A stretch of DNA of 64,000 nt. Source: Actinobacteria bacterium OV450 (lineage in GTDB: Bacteria; Actinomycetota; Actinomycetes; Streptomycetales; Streptomycetaceae). Position numbers and translations under genes: made by a program. The stretch lies in assembly GCA_001298555.1 (NCBI GenBank), contig LJCW01000372.1, positions 124,001 to 188,000 of the forward strand, read 5' to 3'. How positions within the stretch are numbered: position 1 is the stretch's first letter; each line of letters opens with the position of its first letter. Below are positions 8,058 through 15,710 of this stretch, one piece after another. The notes under the pieces were generated by a model. The model made no database searches. It saw nothing but the letters and a program-made list of their open reading frames with translations, and was not told the DNA's origin.

Positions 8058-10649
8058 TCAGCCCGAGGTCCCCATGCTGGTCCCCCAGCTGGTACCGCCG
8101 GGCCGGCCCGGTTTGCCCGACGGCGTGGCCGACGGTGATCCGGTGGATCCGCCGCCGGGACCGCCGTTGGTGTTGCCGCCGTTGGTGTTGCCCCCGCTGG
8201 GGTCCGGGATGCAGTACAGCTCCCACGGCTTGCAGGTCGGCTTGCCGCCCTTGGACGGGGACGGGGAGACCGGCGGCGAGGAGCTCGCCGAGGGCGAGGG
8301 CATCGACGGGGACGGCGACGGGGAGAAGGACGGGGACGGCGAGGGGGCGCCGGAGGCGTCCGCGGTGACGCCGATCTTGTCGGCCTCCGGGAAGTCCTTG
8401 ACCGGGGTGCCCTTGAGCGCTTCCTTCATGTACTCGGTCCAGATGGCGGCCGGGATGTCGCCACCGTGGATGGAGTCGACGCCGCCCACACCGTTCATGG
8501 AGATCAGCTTCTTGTCCGCCGAGTTCGGGTCGGTGCGGAACAGGGCGACCGAGGTGGACAGCTCCGGGGTGTAGCCGACGAACCAGGCCGACTTGTTCTG
8601 GTCGGTGGTTCCGGTCTTGCCGGCGGCGGGCCGCGTGAAGCCGAGCTTCCTGACCTTGGTGCCGGTGCCGTTGTCGATGACGTTCTCCAGCACCTTGGTG
8701 ACGTTGTCCGCGATGGAGTTGTCCATCGCCCTCTGCTCCTTGGGGGCCCCGAAGCCGGGCAGCTCCTTGCCGTCCTTCTCGACGCTCGTCACGGAGAACG
8801 GCTCGTGGTGGGTGCCGGAGGCCGCGAACGTGGCGTACGAGTCGGCCATGCGGATGGCGCTCGGGGTCGAGGTGCCGAGGGCGAACGAAGCGTCGTTGTT
8901 CGGGTTCATCGAGTCCTTGAGGATGCCCGTGGACGCGGCGACCTCCCGGACCTTGTTGTGGCCGACGTCGAAGACGAGCTGCGCGAACGGCACGTTGATG
9001 GACTTCTCCATCGCCTCGTTGAGGGTCACGTATCCGTACGGGTAGGTGCTCTCGTTCTTCTGCTTGAACGGCTTGCCGGACGCGTCCCGCAGCGGCTTGC
9101 CGTCGCGGTTGTTGATCACGGTCAGGTCGTTCGCGTTGTACTTGCTGTCGGCCGAGATGCCCTGGCCGTTCGAGTTCTGGGTGCCGTACTCCATCGCGGC
9201 CGCCAGGACGTACGGCTTCCAGGTCGATCCGACCGGGACGCCGACGGTGTTGGCGTTGTTGCTGAAGTACTTCTTGTCCATGCCCGGACCGCCGTACAGG
9301 GCCACGATCGCCCCGGTCTTCACGTCCACGGAGGCCGCGCCGAACTGGACGAACGTGTCGTACTCGGGGCGGGCCTTCTCGTCCAGGAAGTCGTTGCGGG
9401 TCTCCTCGACGGCCTTGACCAGGGCGTCCACCTTCGGCTTCTGGAAGGTGGTCTTGATCTGGTAGCCGCCGCGGGCCATCTCGTCGGCCGTGCTGTTCGT
9501 GACCTTCATCACGTACTGCTTGGCCGTCTCGACCAGGTAGCCGGTCTGTCCGGACAGGCTGCGGGCCTGCTCGGAGTCGATGATCTTGGGGAACTCGGTG
9601 AACTGGGCCCGCTCGGACTTCTGCATCCGGCCCACCGCGACCTCGCGGTCCAGGACCCAGGCCCAGCGCTCCTTGGCCCGCTGGGTGTTCTTCTCGGGGG
9701 TGGCGGCGGAACCGATGCCGCCGTCGGGGTTGTAGAGGTTGGGGCCCTTGAGCACGGATGCCAGGAAGGCGCTCTCGGACGGCGTGAGGTCCTTGCAGTC
9801 CTTGCCGAAGTAGGCACGCGCGGCCGCCTGGATGCCGTAGGCGTCCCGGCCGTAGTACGCGGTGTTGAGGTAGCCCGCGAGGATCGTGTCCTTCTCCTCG
9901 GACACACCGAGCTTTATCGAGATGAAGAGCTCGGTGACCTTGCGCTTCAGCGTCTGGTTGGAGTCCAGGTACGTGTTCTTCACGTACTGCTGGGTGATCG
10001 TCGAGCCGCCCTGGGTGGATCCGCCCTTGGCCATGTTCCACACGGCGCGGGCGATGCCCATCGGGTCGACGCCCTTGTCCGTCTCGAAGGACTCGTTCTC
10101 CGCGGAGATCACGGCGTTCTGCATGGACTTGGGGATCTTGTCGATGGGCACGATCTGGCGGTTCATCGAACCGCCGGTGGCCACCATCTGGGTGCCGTCC
10201 GCCCAGTAGAAGACGTTGTTCTGCGCCTGGGCCGCCTTGTTCGGGTCGGGCTTGTTCACCGAGGCGATGCCGATGCCGGCGCCCGCCGTGATGAGGGCGA
10301 AGAAGCCGAGGGCCGTGCCGCAGACCAGCTTCCAGGACGGAAGGAACCGCTTCCAGCCGTCCCTGTCGGAGCGCGGGTAGTTGATCAGCCGCTTGTCCGG
10401 GCGGCCCGCGCCGCGGCCGGCGCCGCCGGCGCCCCGTCCACGGCCTCCGGATCCCCGGGGAGCGGACCGGCGCGCCCCCGCGCGGCCCCCGGGGCCCGGC
10501 GGCTCTGCGTACGGCCCGCTGTGGGACGCGGTGGGAACGTCACGTGCGGGACCGGCGCCCCGGCCGGGGCGCTGCTGGGCGGCCCGGCGGGCCGCGGCAC
10601 GTCCACCGCCGCCCTCGGGCTGCGACGGTTTGCGGCGGTGCTCGCTCAT
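8058..10649 (-). CDS. Class A (bifunctional) penicillin-binding protein
   Basis: 863 residues. Order: basic Gly/Arg-rich cytoplasmic N-terminus (1-95); one membrane helix (about 110-132, VCGTALGFFALITAGAGIGI); GT51 transglycosylase domain with AVISAENESFETDKGVDPMG (catalytic Glu) and GGSTITQQYVKNTYL; then the transpeptidase domain with all three motifs, SxxK in GSTWKPYVL, SxN in KSINVPFAQ and KTG in AGKTGTTDQNKSAWF. The C-terminus is a Pro/Ser repeat tail (SPSPSFSPSPSPSMPSP) then Gly/Asn-rich sequence. It polymerises and cross-links peptidoglycan outside the membrane. The ATG at 10649 has GAGGAG upstream. Confidence 0.95.
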   Translation of the reverse strand: MSEHRRKPSQPEGGGGRAAARRAAQQRPGRGAGPARDVPTASHSGPYAEPPGPGGRAGARRSAPRGSGGRGRGAGGAGRGAGRPDKRLINYPRSDRDGWKRFLPSWKLVCGTALGFFALITAGAGIGIASVNKPDPNKAAQAQNNVFYWADGTQMVATGGSMNRQIVPIDKIPKSMQNAVISAENESFETDKGVDPMGIARAVWNMAKGGSTQGGSTITQQYVKNTYLDSNQTLKRKVTELFISIKLGVSEEKDTILAGYLNTAYYGRDAYGIQAAARAYFGKDCKDLTPSESAFLASVLKGPNLYNPDGGIGSAATPEKNTQRAKERWAWVLDREVAVGRMQKSERAQFTEFPKIIDSEQARSLSGQTGYLVETAKQYVMKVTNSTADEMARGGYQIKTTFQKPKVDALVKAVEETRNDFLDEKARPEYDTFVQFGAASVDVKTGAIVALYGGPGMDKKYFSNNANTVGVPVGSTWKPYVLAAAMEYGTQNSNGQGISADSKYNANDLTVINNRDGKPLRDASGKPFKQKNESTYPYGYVTLNEAMEKSINVPFAQLVFDVGHNKVREVAASTGILKDSMNPNNDASFALGTSTPSAIRMADSYATFAASGTHHEPFSVTSVEKDGKELPGFGAPKEQRAMDNSIADNVTKVLENVIDNGTGTKVRKLGFTRPAAGKTGTTDQNKSAWFVGYTPELSTSVALFRTDPNSADKKLISMNGVGGVDSIHGGDIPAAIWTEYMKEALKGTPVKDFPEADKIGVTADASGAPSPSPSFSPSPSPSMPSPSASSSPPVSPSPSKGGKPTCKPWELYCIPDPSGGNTNGGNTNGGPGGGSTGSPSATPSGKPGRPGGTSWGTSMGTSG

Positions 10650-10805
10650 CGAACGACTACTCCTCGGGCAGGCGAGTGGCCTGGAAGCGGCAGGCGAATT
10701 CCGGTTCCCCCCGTTGTCATGGCCCACAGACTACGCACGCTCAAAACCCGAACAGTGCCGAAGTTCACCCCAAATCAGGCAACTCGCCTGGTACGAATTG
10801 GTGAT

Positions 10806-10819
10806 GTGACGCCGGTCAC
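10806..10819. promoter_or_regulatory. Candidate Crp-type site
   Basis: The sequence GTGACGCCGGTCAC fits the Streptomyces Crp pattern GTG-N6-GNCAC and is itself a 5-bp inverted repeat around four bases. It lies in the divergent region between the PBP gene (start 10649) and padR (start 10924). The pattern is short and will also occur by chance in GC-rich DNA. Confidence 0.3.
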
Positions 10820-10830
10820 TACGTCACCCC

Positions 10831-10859
10831 TTGTCGCCGAAGACGGCCCGTTCTATCGT
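10831..10859 (+). promoter_or_regulatory. Candidate padR promoter
   Basis: TTGTCG (10831-10836), 17-bp spacer, TATCGT (10854-10859). The predicted start would fall at the edge of the palindrome 10864-10882, the position expected of an autorepressor operator. Confidence 0.45.
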
Positions 10860-10863
10860 CTGG

Positions 10864-10882
10864 ATGTATCGAGCCGATACAT
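10864..10882. promoter_or_regulatory. PadR-type operator palindrome
   Basis: A perfect inverted repeat, ATGTATCG then AGC then CGATACAT, 42 bp upstream of the padR start. ATGT/ACAT ends are typical of PadR-family operators, here spaced 11 nt apart. Self-binding by the adjacent PadR regulator is the simplest reading. Confidence 0.7.
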
Positions 10883-10923
10883 CAGCTCGGTATAAAACTC
10901 AGGGGCGAAGGAGAGGCAGGCGG

Positions 10924-11526
10924 ATGAGCAGGCGCTCAGGCATCCTCGAGTTCGCCGTCCTCGGCCTGCTTCGCGAATCCCCCATGCACGGGTACGAGCT
11001 ACGCAAGCGGCTCAACACCTCGCTGGGGGTGTTCCGGGCGTTCAGCTACGGAACGCTCTATCCCTGCCTCAAGACGTTGGTCGCCAACGGCTGGTTGATC
11101 GAAGAACCGGGCAACGCCCCGGAAGACGCTCTCGCCACTTCACTCGCAGGGCGCCGCGCCAAGATCGTCTACCGGTTGACGGCAGCGGGGAAGGAGCACT
11201 TCGAAGAGCTCCTGTCCCACACGGGCCCGGACGCCTGGGAGGACGAGTCCTTCGCCGCGCGCTTCGCGTTCTTCGGCCAGACCGAGCGGGACGTGCGCAT
11301 GCGGGTCCTGGAGGGCCGCCGCAGCAGGCTGGAGGAGCGCTTGGAGAAGATGCGCGCCTCCCTCGCCCGGACGCGGGAGCGCCTCGACGACTACACGCTT
11401 GAGCTGCAGCGGCACGGAATGGAATCCGTGGAGCGTGAAGTGCGCTGGCTGAACGAGCTCATCGAGAGCGAGCGGGCGGGACGGGATCAGAGACGATCCG
11501 GTCCGCCCGACGAAACTGCAAAGTGA
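10924..11526 (+). CDS. PadR family transcriptional regulator
   Basis: 200 residues. The N-terminal winged helix begins [21 protein letters not shown] (about 10-30), then [18 protein letters not shown], the classic PadR core, and [11 protein letters not shown]. The C-terminal half is a long, charged, coiled-coil-like dimerisation region ([21 protein letters not shown]). The start at 10924 is preceded by GGAGAGG; earlier in-frame starts lie inside the promoter. The palindrome at 10864-10882 suggests autoregulation. Only 49 nt separate it from inositol-phosphate synthase, so it may also affect ino1, but a hairpin intervenes. Confidence 0.92.
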   Translation: MSRRSGILEFAVLGLLRESPMHGYELRKRLNTSLGVFRAFSYGTLYPCLKTLVANGWLIEEPGNAPEDALATSLAGRRAKIVYRLTAAGKEHFEELLSHTGPDAWEDESFAARFAFFGQTERDVRMRVLEGRRSRLEERLEKMRASLARTRERLDDYTLELQRHGMESVEREVRWLNELIESERAGRDQRRSGPPDETAK

Positions 11527-11547
11527 GGCCTGCATCTCGCAGGCCTC
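11525..11547 (+). terminator. Hairpin between padR and ino1
   Basis: 9-bp stem GAGGCCTGC/GCAGGCCTC with a 5-nt loop, beginning at the padR stop codon. It may terminate the padR transcript partially or act as an RNA-stability element before ino1. No U-tract follows. Confidence 0.5.
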
Positions 11548-11575
11548 GTCCGAGAACAAACAGGGAGCAACCGGA

Positions 11576-12658
11576 ATGGGTTCGGTTCGCGTAGCCATCG
11601 TCGGCGTGGGCAACTGCGCCGCCTCGCTGGTGCAGGGCGTCGAGTACTACAAGGACGCCGACCCGGCGGCCAAGGTCCCCGGTCTGATGCACGTCCAGTT
11701 CGGCGACTACCACGTGCGTGACGTCGAGTTCGTCGCCGCGTTCGACGTCGACGCGAAGAAGGTCGGCCTCGACCTTTCGGACGCCATCGGCGCCAGCGAG
11801 AACAACACGATCAAGATCTGCGACGTCCCCAACAAGGGCGTGACCGTGCAGCGCGGCCACACCCTGGACGGCCTGGGCAAGTACTACCGCATGACGATCG
11901 AGGAGTCCGCCGAGGCCCCGGTCGACGTGGTCCAGGTCCTCAAGGACCGCGAAGTCGACGTTCTGGTCTGCTACCTGCCCGTCGGCTCCGAGGACGCGGC
12001 GAAGTTCTACGCGCAGTGCGCCATCGACGCCAAGGTCGCCTTCGTCAACGCCCTCCCGGTCTTCATCGCCGGCACCAAGGAGTGGGCCGACAAGTTCACC
12101 GAGGCCGGTGTCCCGATCGTCGGCGACGACATCAAGTCGCAGGTCGGCGCCACCATCACGCACCGCGTGATGGCGAAGCTGTTCGAAGACCGCGGTGTCC
12201 GTCTCGAGCGCACCATGCAGCTCAACGTCGGCGGCAACATGGACTTCAAGAACATGCTGGAGCGCGACCGCCTGGAGTCGAAGAAGATCTCCAAGACGCA
12301 GGCCGTCACCTCGCAGATCCCGGACCGCGAGCTCGGCGAGAAGAACGTCCACATCGGCCCGTCCGACTACGTCGCGTGGCTCGACGACCGCAAGTGGGCT
12401 TACGTCCGCCTCGAGGGCCGCGCCTTCGGCGACGTCCCGCTGAACCTCGAGTACAAGCTCGAGGTGTGGGACTCCCCGAACTCCGCCGGTGTCATCATCG
12501 ACGCCCTGCGCGCCGCGAAGATCGCCAAGGACCGCGGCATCGGTGGCCCGATCCTCTCGGCTTCGAGCTACTTCATGAAGTCCCCGCCGGTGCAGTACTT
12601 CGACGACGAGGCCCTGGCCAACGTCGAGAAGTTCATCAAGGGCGAGGTCGAGCGCTAA
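11576..12658 (+). CDS. ino1: Inositol-3-phosphate synthase (MIPS)
   Basis: 360 residues, the actinobacterial short form of 1L-myo-inositol-1-phosphate synthase, which makes inositol phosphate from glucose-6-phosphate using NAD. The NAD-binding motif [16 protein letters not shown] is at residues 5-20, and the conserved [18 protein letters not shown] stretch near 213-230 is characteristic, as is [10 protein letters not shown]. The product feeds phosphatidylinositol and mycothiol synthesis in actinomycetes. It has a GGGAGC ribosome site and a strong terminator 48 nt downstream. PadR upstream is a candidate regulator. Confidence 0.97.
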   Translation: MGSVRVAIVGVGNCAASLVQGVEYYKDADPAAKVPGLMHVQFGDYHVRDVEFVAAFDVDAKKVGLDLSDAIGASENNTIKICDVPNKGVTVQRGHTLDGLGKYYRMTIEESAEAPVDVVQVLKDREVDVLVCYLPVGSEDAAKFYAQCAIDAKVAFVNALPVFIAGTKEWADKFTEAGVPIVGDDIKSQVGATITHRVMAKLFEDRGVRLERTMQLNVGGNMDFKNMLERDRLESKKISKTQAVTSQIPDRELGEKNVHIGPSDYVAWLDDRKWAYVRLEGRAFGDVPLNLEYKLEVWDSPNSAGVIIDALRAAKIAKDRGIGGPILSASSYFMKSPPVQYFDDEALANVEKFIKGEVER

Positions 12659-12705
12659 GTCGGAACCCCACGGGTCTTCGGACACCTGGTCTTCGGCTGT
12701 TCTTC

Positions 12706-12746
12706 CGCGGAGGGTCCCCGGGCAATGTGCCCGGGGACCCTCCGCG
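12706..12746. terminator. Terminator after ino1
   Basis: A perfect 19-bp GC-rich stem (12706-12724 with 12728-12746) with ATG as its 3-nt loop. Its right arm ends 3 nt before a possible GTG start and 18 nt before the ATG of the MFS gene, so it fills the translation-initiation region of the next gene. Confidence 0.85.
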
Positions 12747-12764
12747 TATGTGACCCTTGCCCTC

Positions 12765-14030
12765 ATGCCTGTCGTACGTGATCTGCGCGTACTCCTGCGC
12801 CTGAGGGACTTCCGCAACCTGCTCGCCGTACGGCTGCTCTCCCAGGCCGCCGACGGCGTGTACCAGGTGGCACTCGCCACCTACGTGGTGTTCTCCCCCG
12901 AGAAGCAGGCCTCGCCCGCGGCCATCGCCTCGGCCATGGCCGTGCTGCTGCTGCCCTACTCGGTGATCGGCCCCTTCGCCGGGGTGCTGCTCGACCGCTG
13001 GCGCCGCCGCCAGGTCTTCCTCTACGGCAACCTGCTGCGCGCCCTCCTGGCCTGCGGCACCGGCGTACTGATCGTCGCGCACGTCCCCGACTGGCTCTTC
13101 TACGCCTCGGCCCTGTCGGTGACCGCGGTCAACCGCTTCGTCCTGGCCGGGCTGGCCGCGTCACTGCCCCATGTCGTCGGCCCCGGCGAGCTGGTCACCG
13201 CCAATTCGCTCTCACCCACGGCCGGGACGCTCGCCGCTGTCGCCGGCGGGGGACTCGCCTTCCTCGTGCAACTGCTGGCTTCCGACTCCAACGCCCTGGT
13301 GGTGCTGCTGGGAGCCGGGCTCTACCTCTGCGCGGCCCTGGTCTCGCTGCGTCTGGCCGTGGGCCTGCTCGGCCCGGACCATCCGGTGGGCCGGCTCCAC
13401 CCGTCGGTCGCCGAGGGGGCCGTCCTGACCGTCCGGGGCATGGCCGAAGGGCTGCGGCACCTGGCCTCCCGGCGCGAGGCGGCCCAAGCGCTCACCGCCA
13501 TGACCGTGATGCGCTTCTGCTACGGCGCCCTGTTCGTGACGCTCCTGATGCTCTGCCGCTACTCGTGGTCGGACGACGAGTCCGCCGGCCTCGCCCTGCT
13601 GGGCATCGCGGTCGGCGTCTCCGGGGCCGGGTTCTTCGCGGCTGCCGTCGTCACGCCCTGGCTGGTGGGCCGGCTGGGCACCCGCGGCTGGATCACGGCC
13701 TGCTCCGCCGGGGCCGCGGTCCTCGTGCCCCCGCTCGGCCTGTTCTTCGAGCCCGGACCGATGCTGGTCGCGGCTTTCGTGCTCGGCTTCGCCACCCAGG
13801 GCGCCAAGATCTCCACCGACACGGCCATCCAGTCCCATGTGGACGACGACTTCCGCGGCCGGGTGTTCTCCGTCTACGACGTGCTGTTCAACATCGCGTT
13901 CGTCGGCGCGGCCGCGGTGGCCGCCCTCATGCTCCCGCCGGACGGACAATCGGTCCTGCTGATCGTGAGCGTGGCCGTGCTCTACGCGGTGAACGCGGCC
14001 TGCCTGAGACGGCAGAGCGCGTACGTGTGA
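12765..14030 (+). CDS. MFS transporter
   Basis: 421 residues from the ATG (426 from an in-frame GTG at 12750). About 12 membrane helices are seen. The loop after helix 2 reads GVLLDRWRRRQVFLYGN, the MFS signature-A type motif, and a similar GFATQGAKISTDTAIQ-DDFRGRVFSVYD region occurs in the second half, as in MFS/DHA3-like exporters. Neither start has a clear Shine-Dalgarno sequence, and the ino1 terminator occupies the leader. It converges on cca across a parS palindrome. Substrate unknown. Confidence 0.88.
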   Translation: MPVVRDLRVLLRLRDFRNLLAVRLLSQAADGVYQVALATYVVFSPEKQASPAAIASAMAVLLLPYSVIGPFAGVLLDRWRRRQVFLYGNLLRALLACGTGVLIVAHVPDWLFYASALSVTAVNRFVLAGLAASLPHVVGPGELVTANSLSPTAGTLAAVAGGGLAFLVQLLASDSNALVVLLGAGLYLCAALVSLRLAVGLLGPDHPVGRLHPSVAEGAVLTVRGMAEGLRHLASRREAAQALTAMTVMRFCYGALFVTLLMLCRYSWSDDESAGLALLGIAVGVSGAGFFAAAVVTPWLVGRLGTRGWITACSAGAAVLVPPLGLFFEPGPMLVAAFVLGFATQGAKISTDTAIQSHVDDDFRGRVFSVYDVLFNIAFVGAAAVAALMLPPDGQSVLLIVSVAVLYAVNAACLRRQSAYV

Positions 14031-14036
14031 TGCGTC

Positions 14037-14074
14037 ACCCGGGGCGATGTTTCACGTGAAACATCGCCCCGGGT
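14037..14074. terminator. parS: Long palindrome with parS at its centre, MFS/cca junction
   Basis: A perfect 38-bp palindrome between convergent MFS and cca stop codons. Its central 14 bp (14049-14062) is a perfect GTTTCACGTGAAAC parS site, so the DNA can bind ParB and the RNA from either side could form a hairpin. Whether it terminates transcription is inference, as the stem has essentially no loop. Confidence 0.75.
14049..14062. other. parS: parS site
   Basis: Perfect GTTTCACGTGAAAC in the centre of a 38-bp palindrome between two convergent genes. Confidence 0.95.
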
Positions 14075-14083
14075 TCACCCGTC

Positions 14084-15526
14084 TCAGGCCTGCGAGGCCC
14101 ACCACTCCTTGAGCGCGGCGACTGCGGCGTCGTGCTCCATCGGACCGTTCTCCAGCCGCAGCTCCAGCAGGAAGGCGTAAGCCCTGCCGATCACCGGACC
14201 GGGGCCGGTGCCCAGGATCTCCATGATCTCGTTGCCGTCCAGGTCGGGCCGGATGGCGTCGAGCTCCTCCTGCTCCTGGAGCTGCGCGATGCGCTCCTCC
14301 AGCGCGTCATAGGTCCGGGAGAGGGCATTGGCCTTGCGCTTGTTGCGCGTGGTGCAGTCGGACCGGGTCAGCTTGTGGAGACGGTCCAGGAGCGGGCCTG
14401 CGTCGCGGACGTAGCGCCGTACCGCGGAGTCGGTCCACTCGCCGTCCCCGTAGCCGTGGAAGCGCAGGTGCAGCTCCACCAGCCGGGACACGTCCTTGAC
14501 CATGTCGTTGGAGTACTTCAGCGCGGTCATGCGCTTCTTGGTCATCTTCGCGCCCACCACCTCGTGGTGGTGGAAGGAGACCCGCCCGTCGGTCTCGAAG
14601 CGACGGGTGCGCGGCTTGCCGATGTCGTGGAGCAGGGCCGCCAGCCGCAGCACCAGGTCCGGGCCGTCCTGCTCCAGCGCGATGGCCTGCTCCAGCACGA
14701 TCAGCGAGTGGTCGTAGACGTCCTTGTGCCGGTGGTGCTCGTCACTCTCCAGGCGCAGGGCGGGCAGCTCGGGCAGCACGTGGTCGGCGAGCCCGGTGTC
14801 CACGAGCAGGCCCAGGCCCTTGCGGGGGTGCGCGGACAGCAGCAGCTTGTTCAGCTCGCCCTGCACCCGCTCCGCCGAGACGATCTCGATCCGCTCCGAC
14901 ATCGCCTCCATGGCCGCCACGACCTCGGGGGCGACCTCGAAGTCGAGCTGGGCGGCGAAACGCGCCGCACGCAGCATCCGCAGCGGGTCGTCGGAGAAGG
15001 AGTCCTCCGGGGTACCGGGAGTGCGCAGAACGCCCGCCTGGAGGTCTTCCAGGCCGCCGTGCGGGTCTACGAACTCCTTCTCCGGCAGCGCGACCGCCAT
15101 GGCGTTCACGGTGAAGTCGCGGCGGACCAGATCCTCCTCGATCGAGTCGCCGTAGGAGACCTCCGGCTTGCGGGAGGTGCGGTCGTACGACTCCGAACGG
15201 TAGGTGGTCACCTCGATCTGGAAGCCGTTCTTCTGGGCGCCGACGGTGCCGAAGGCGATGCCGACGTCCCAGACCGAGTCGGCCCACGGCCGGACGATCT
15301 TCAGAACGTCCTCGGGGCGGGCGTCGGTGGTGAAGTCGAGGTCGTTGCCGAGACGCCCGAGCAGCGCATCGCGTACGGACCCGCCGACCAGGGCAAGGCG
15401 GAAGCCGGCCTCCTGGAACCGGCGGCCGAGCTCGTCGGCGACAGGGGCGACCCGCAGCAGTTCACTGACCGCGCGGTGCTGCACCTGACTCAGGGCACTG
15501 GGATTGTCTTCGTTGGCGTTCGGCAC
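14084..15526 (-). CDS. cca: CCA tRNA nucleotidyltransferase
   Basis: 480 residues, class II nucleotidyltransferase of the PcnA/CCA family. The head domain has RLALVGGSVRDALLGRLGND (GGxVRD) and the catalytic DLDFTTDA. Then follow RRDFTVNAMAVAL and RMLRAARFAAQLDFEVAP, and an HD domain with AALLHDIGKPRTR. It adds CCA to tRNA 3' ends, needed here since neither tRNA gene in the window encodes CCA. The GTG start has no recognisable Shine-Dalgarno sequence, only a pyrimidine-rich leader, so translation may be leaderless. The gene sits opposite DUF6049/murJ as in mycobacteria. Confidence 0.95.
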   Translation of the reverse strand: MPNANEDNPSALSQVQHRAVSELLRVAPVADELGRRFQEAGFRLALVGGSVRDALLGRLGNDLDFTTDARPEDVLKIVRPWADSVWDVGIAFGTVGAQKNGFQIEVTTYRSESYDRTSRKPEVSYGDSIEEDLVRRDFTVNAMAVALPEKEFVDPHGGLEDLQAGVLRTPGTPEDSFSDDPLRMLRAARFAAQLDFEVAPEVVAAMEAMSERIEIVSAERVQGELNKLLLSAHPRKGLGLLVDTGLADHVLPELPALRLESDEHHRHKDVYDHSLIVLEQAIALEQDGPDLVLRLAALLHDIGKPRTRRFETDGRVSFHHHEVVGAKMTKKRMTALKYSNDMVKDVSRLVELHLRFHGYGDGEWTDSAVRRYVRDAGPLLDRLHKLTRSDCTTRNKRKANALSRTYDALEERIAQLQEQEELDAIRPDLDGNEIMEILGTGPGPVIGRAYAFLLELRLENGPMEHDAAVAALKEWWASQA

Positions 15527-15710
15527 AACAGAAAAGGGTACGTGCCCGGCCCGGCGCGGGCTTCCCCGTTTCCGGCACCCCGCCCCCCGGCGGCCGGGAA
15601 GCGGAGCCGATCATGTGGAGCAAGGCGCGGCACTCACGCACAGCGGGTCTCGTTACCATCTGTGGACGCACGAACGACGACCACTGACACTTCGAGGGAC
15701 GGGCTAGCGC

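Noticed and set aside
8190-8350. Simple-sequence repeat or horizontally acquired segment at the end of the class A PBP gene
   Set aside because: It is a Pro/Ser-rich tail common in Streptomyces PBPs; frame and GC content are continuous with the gene.
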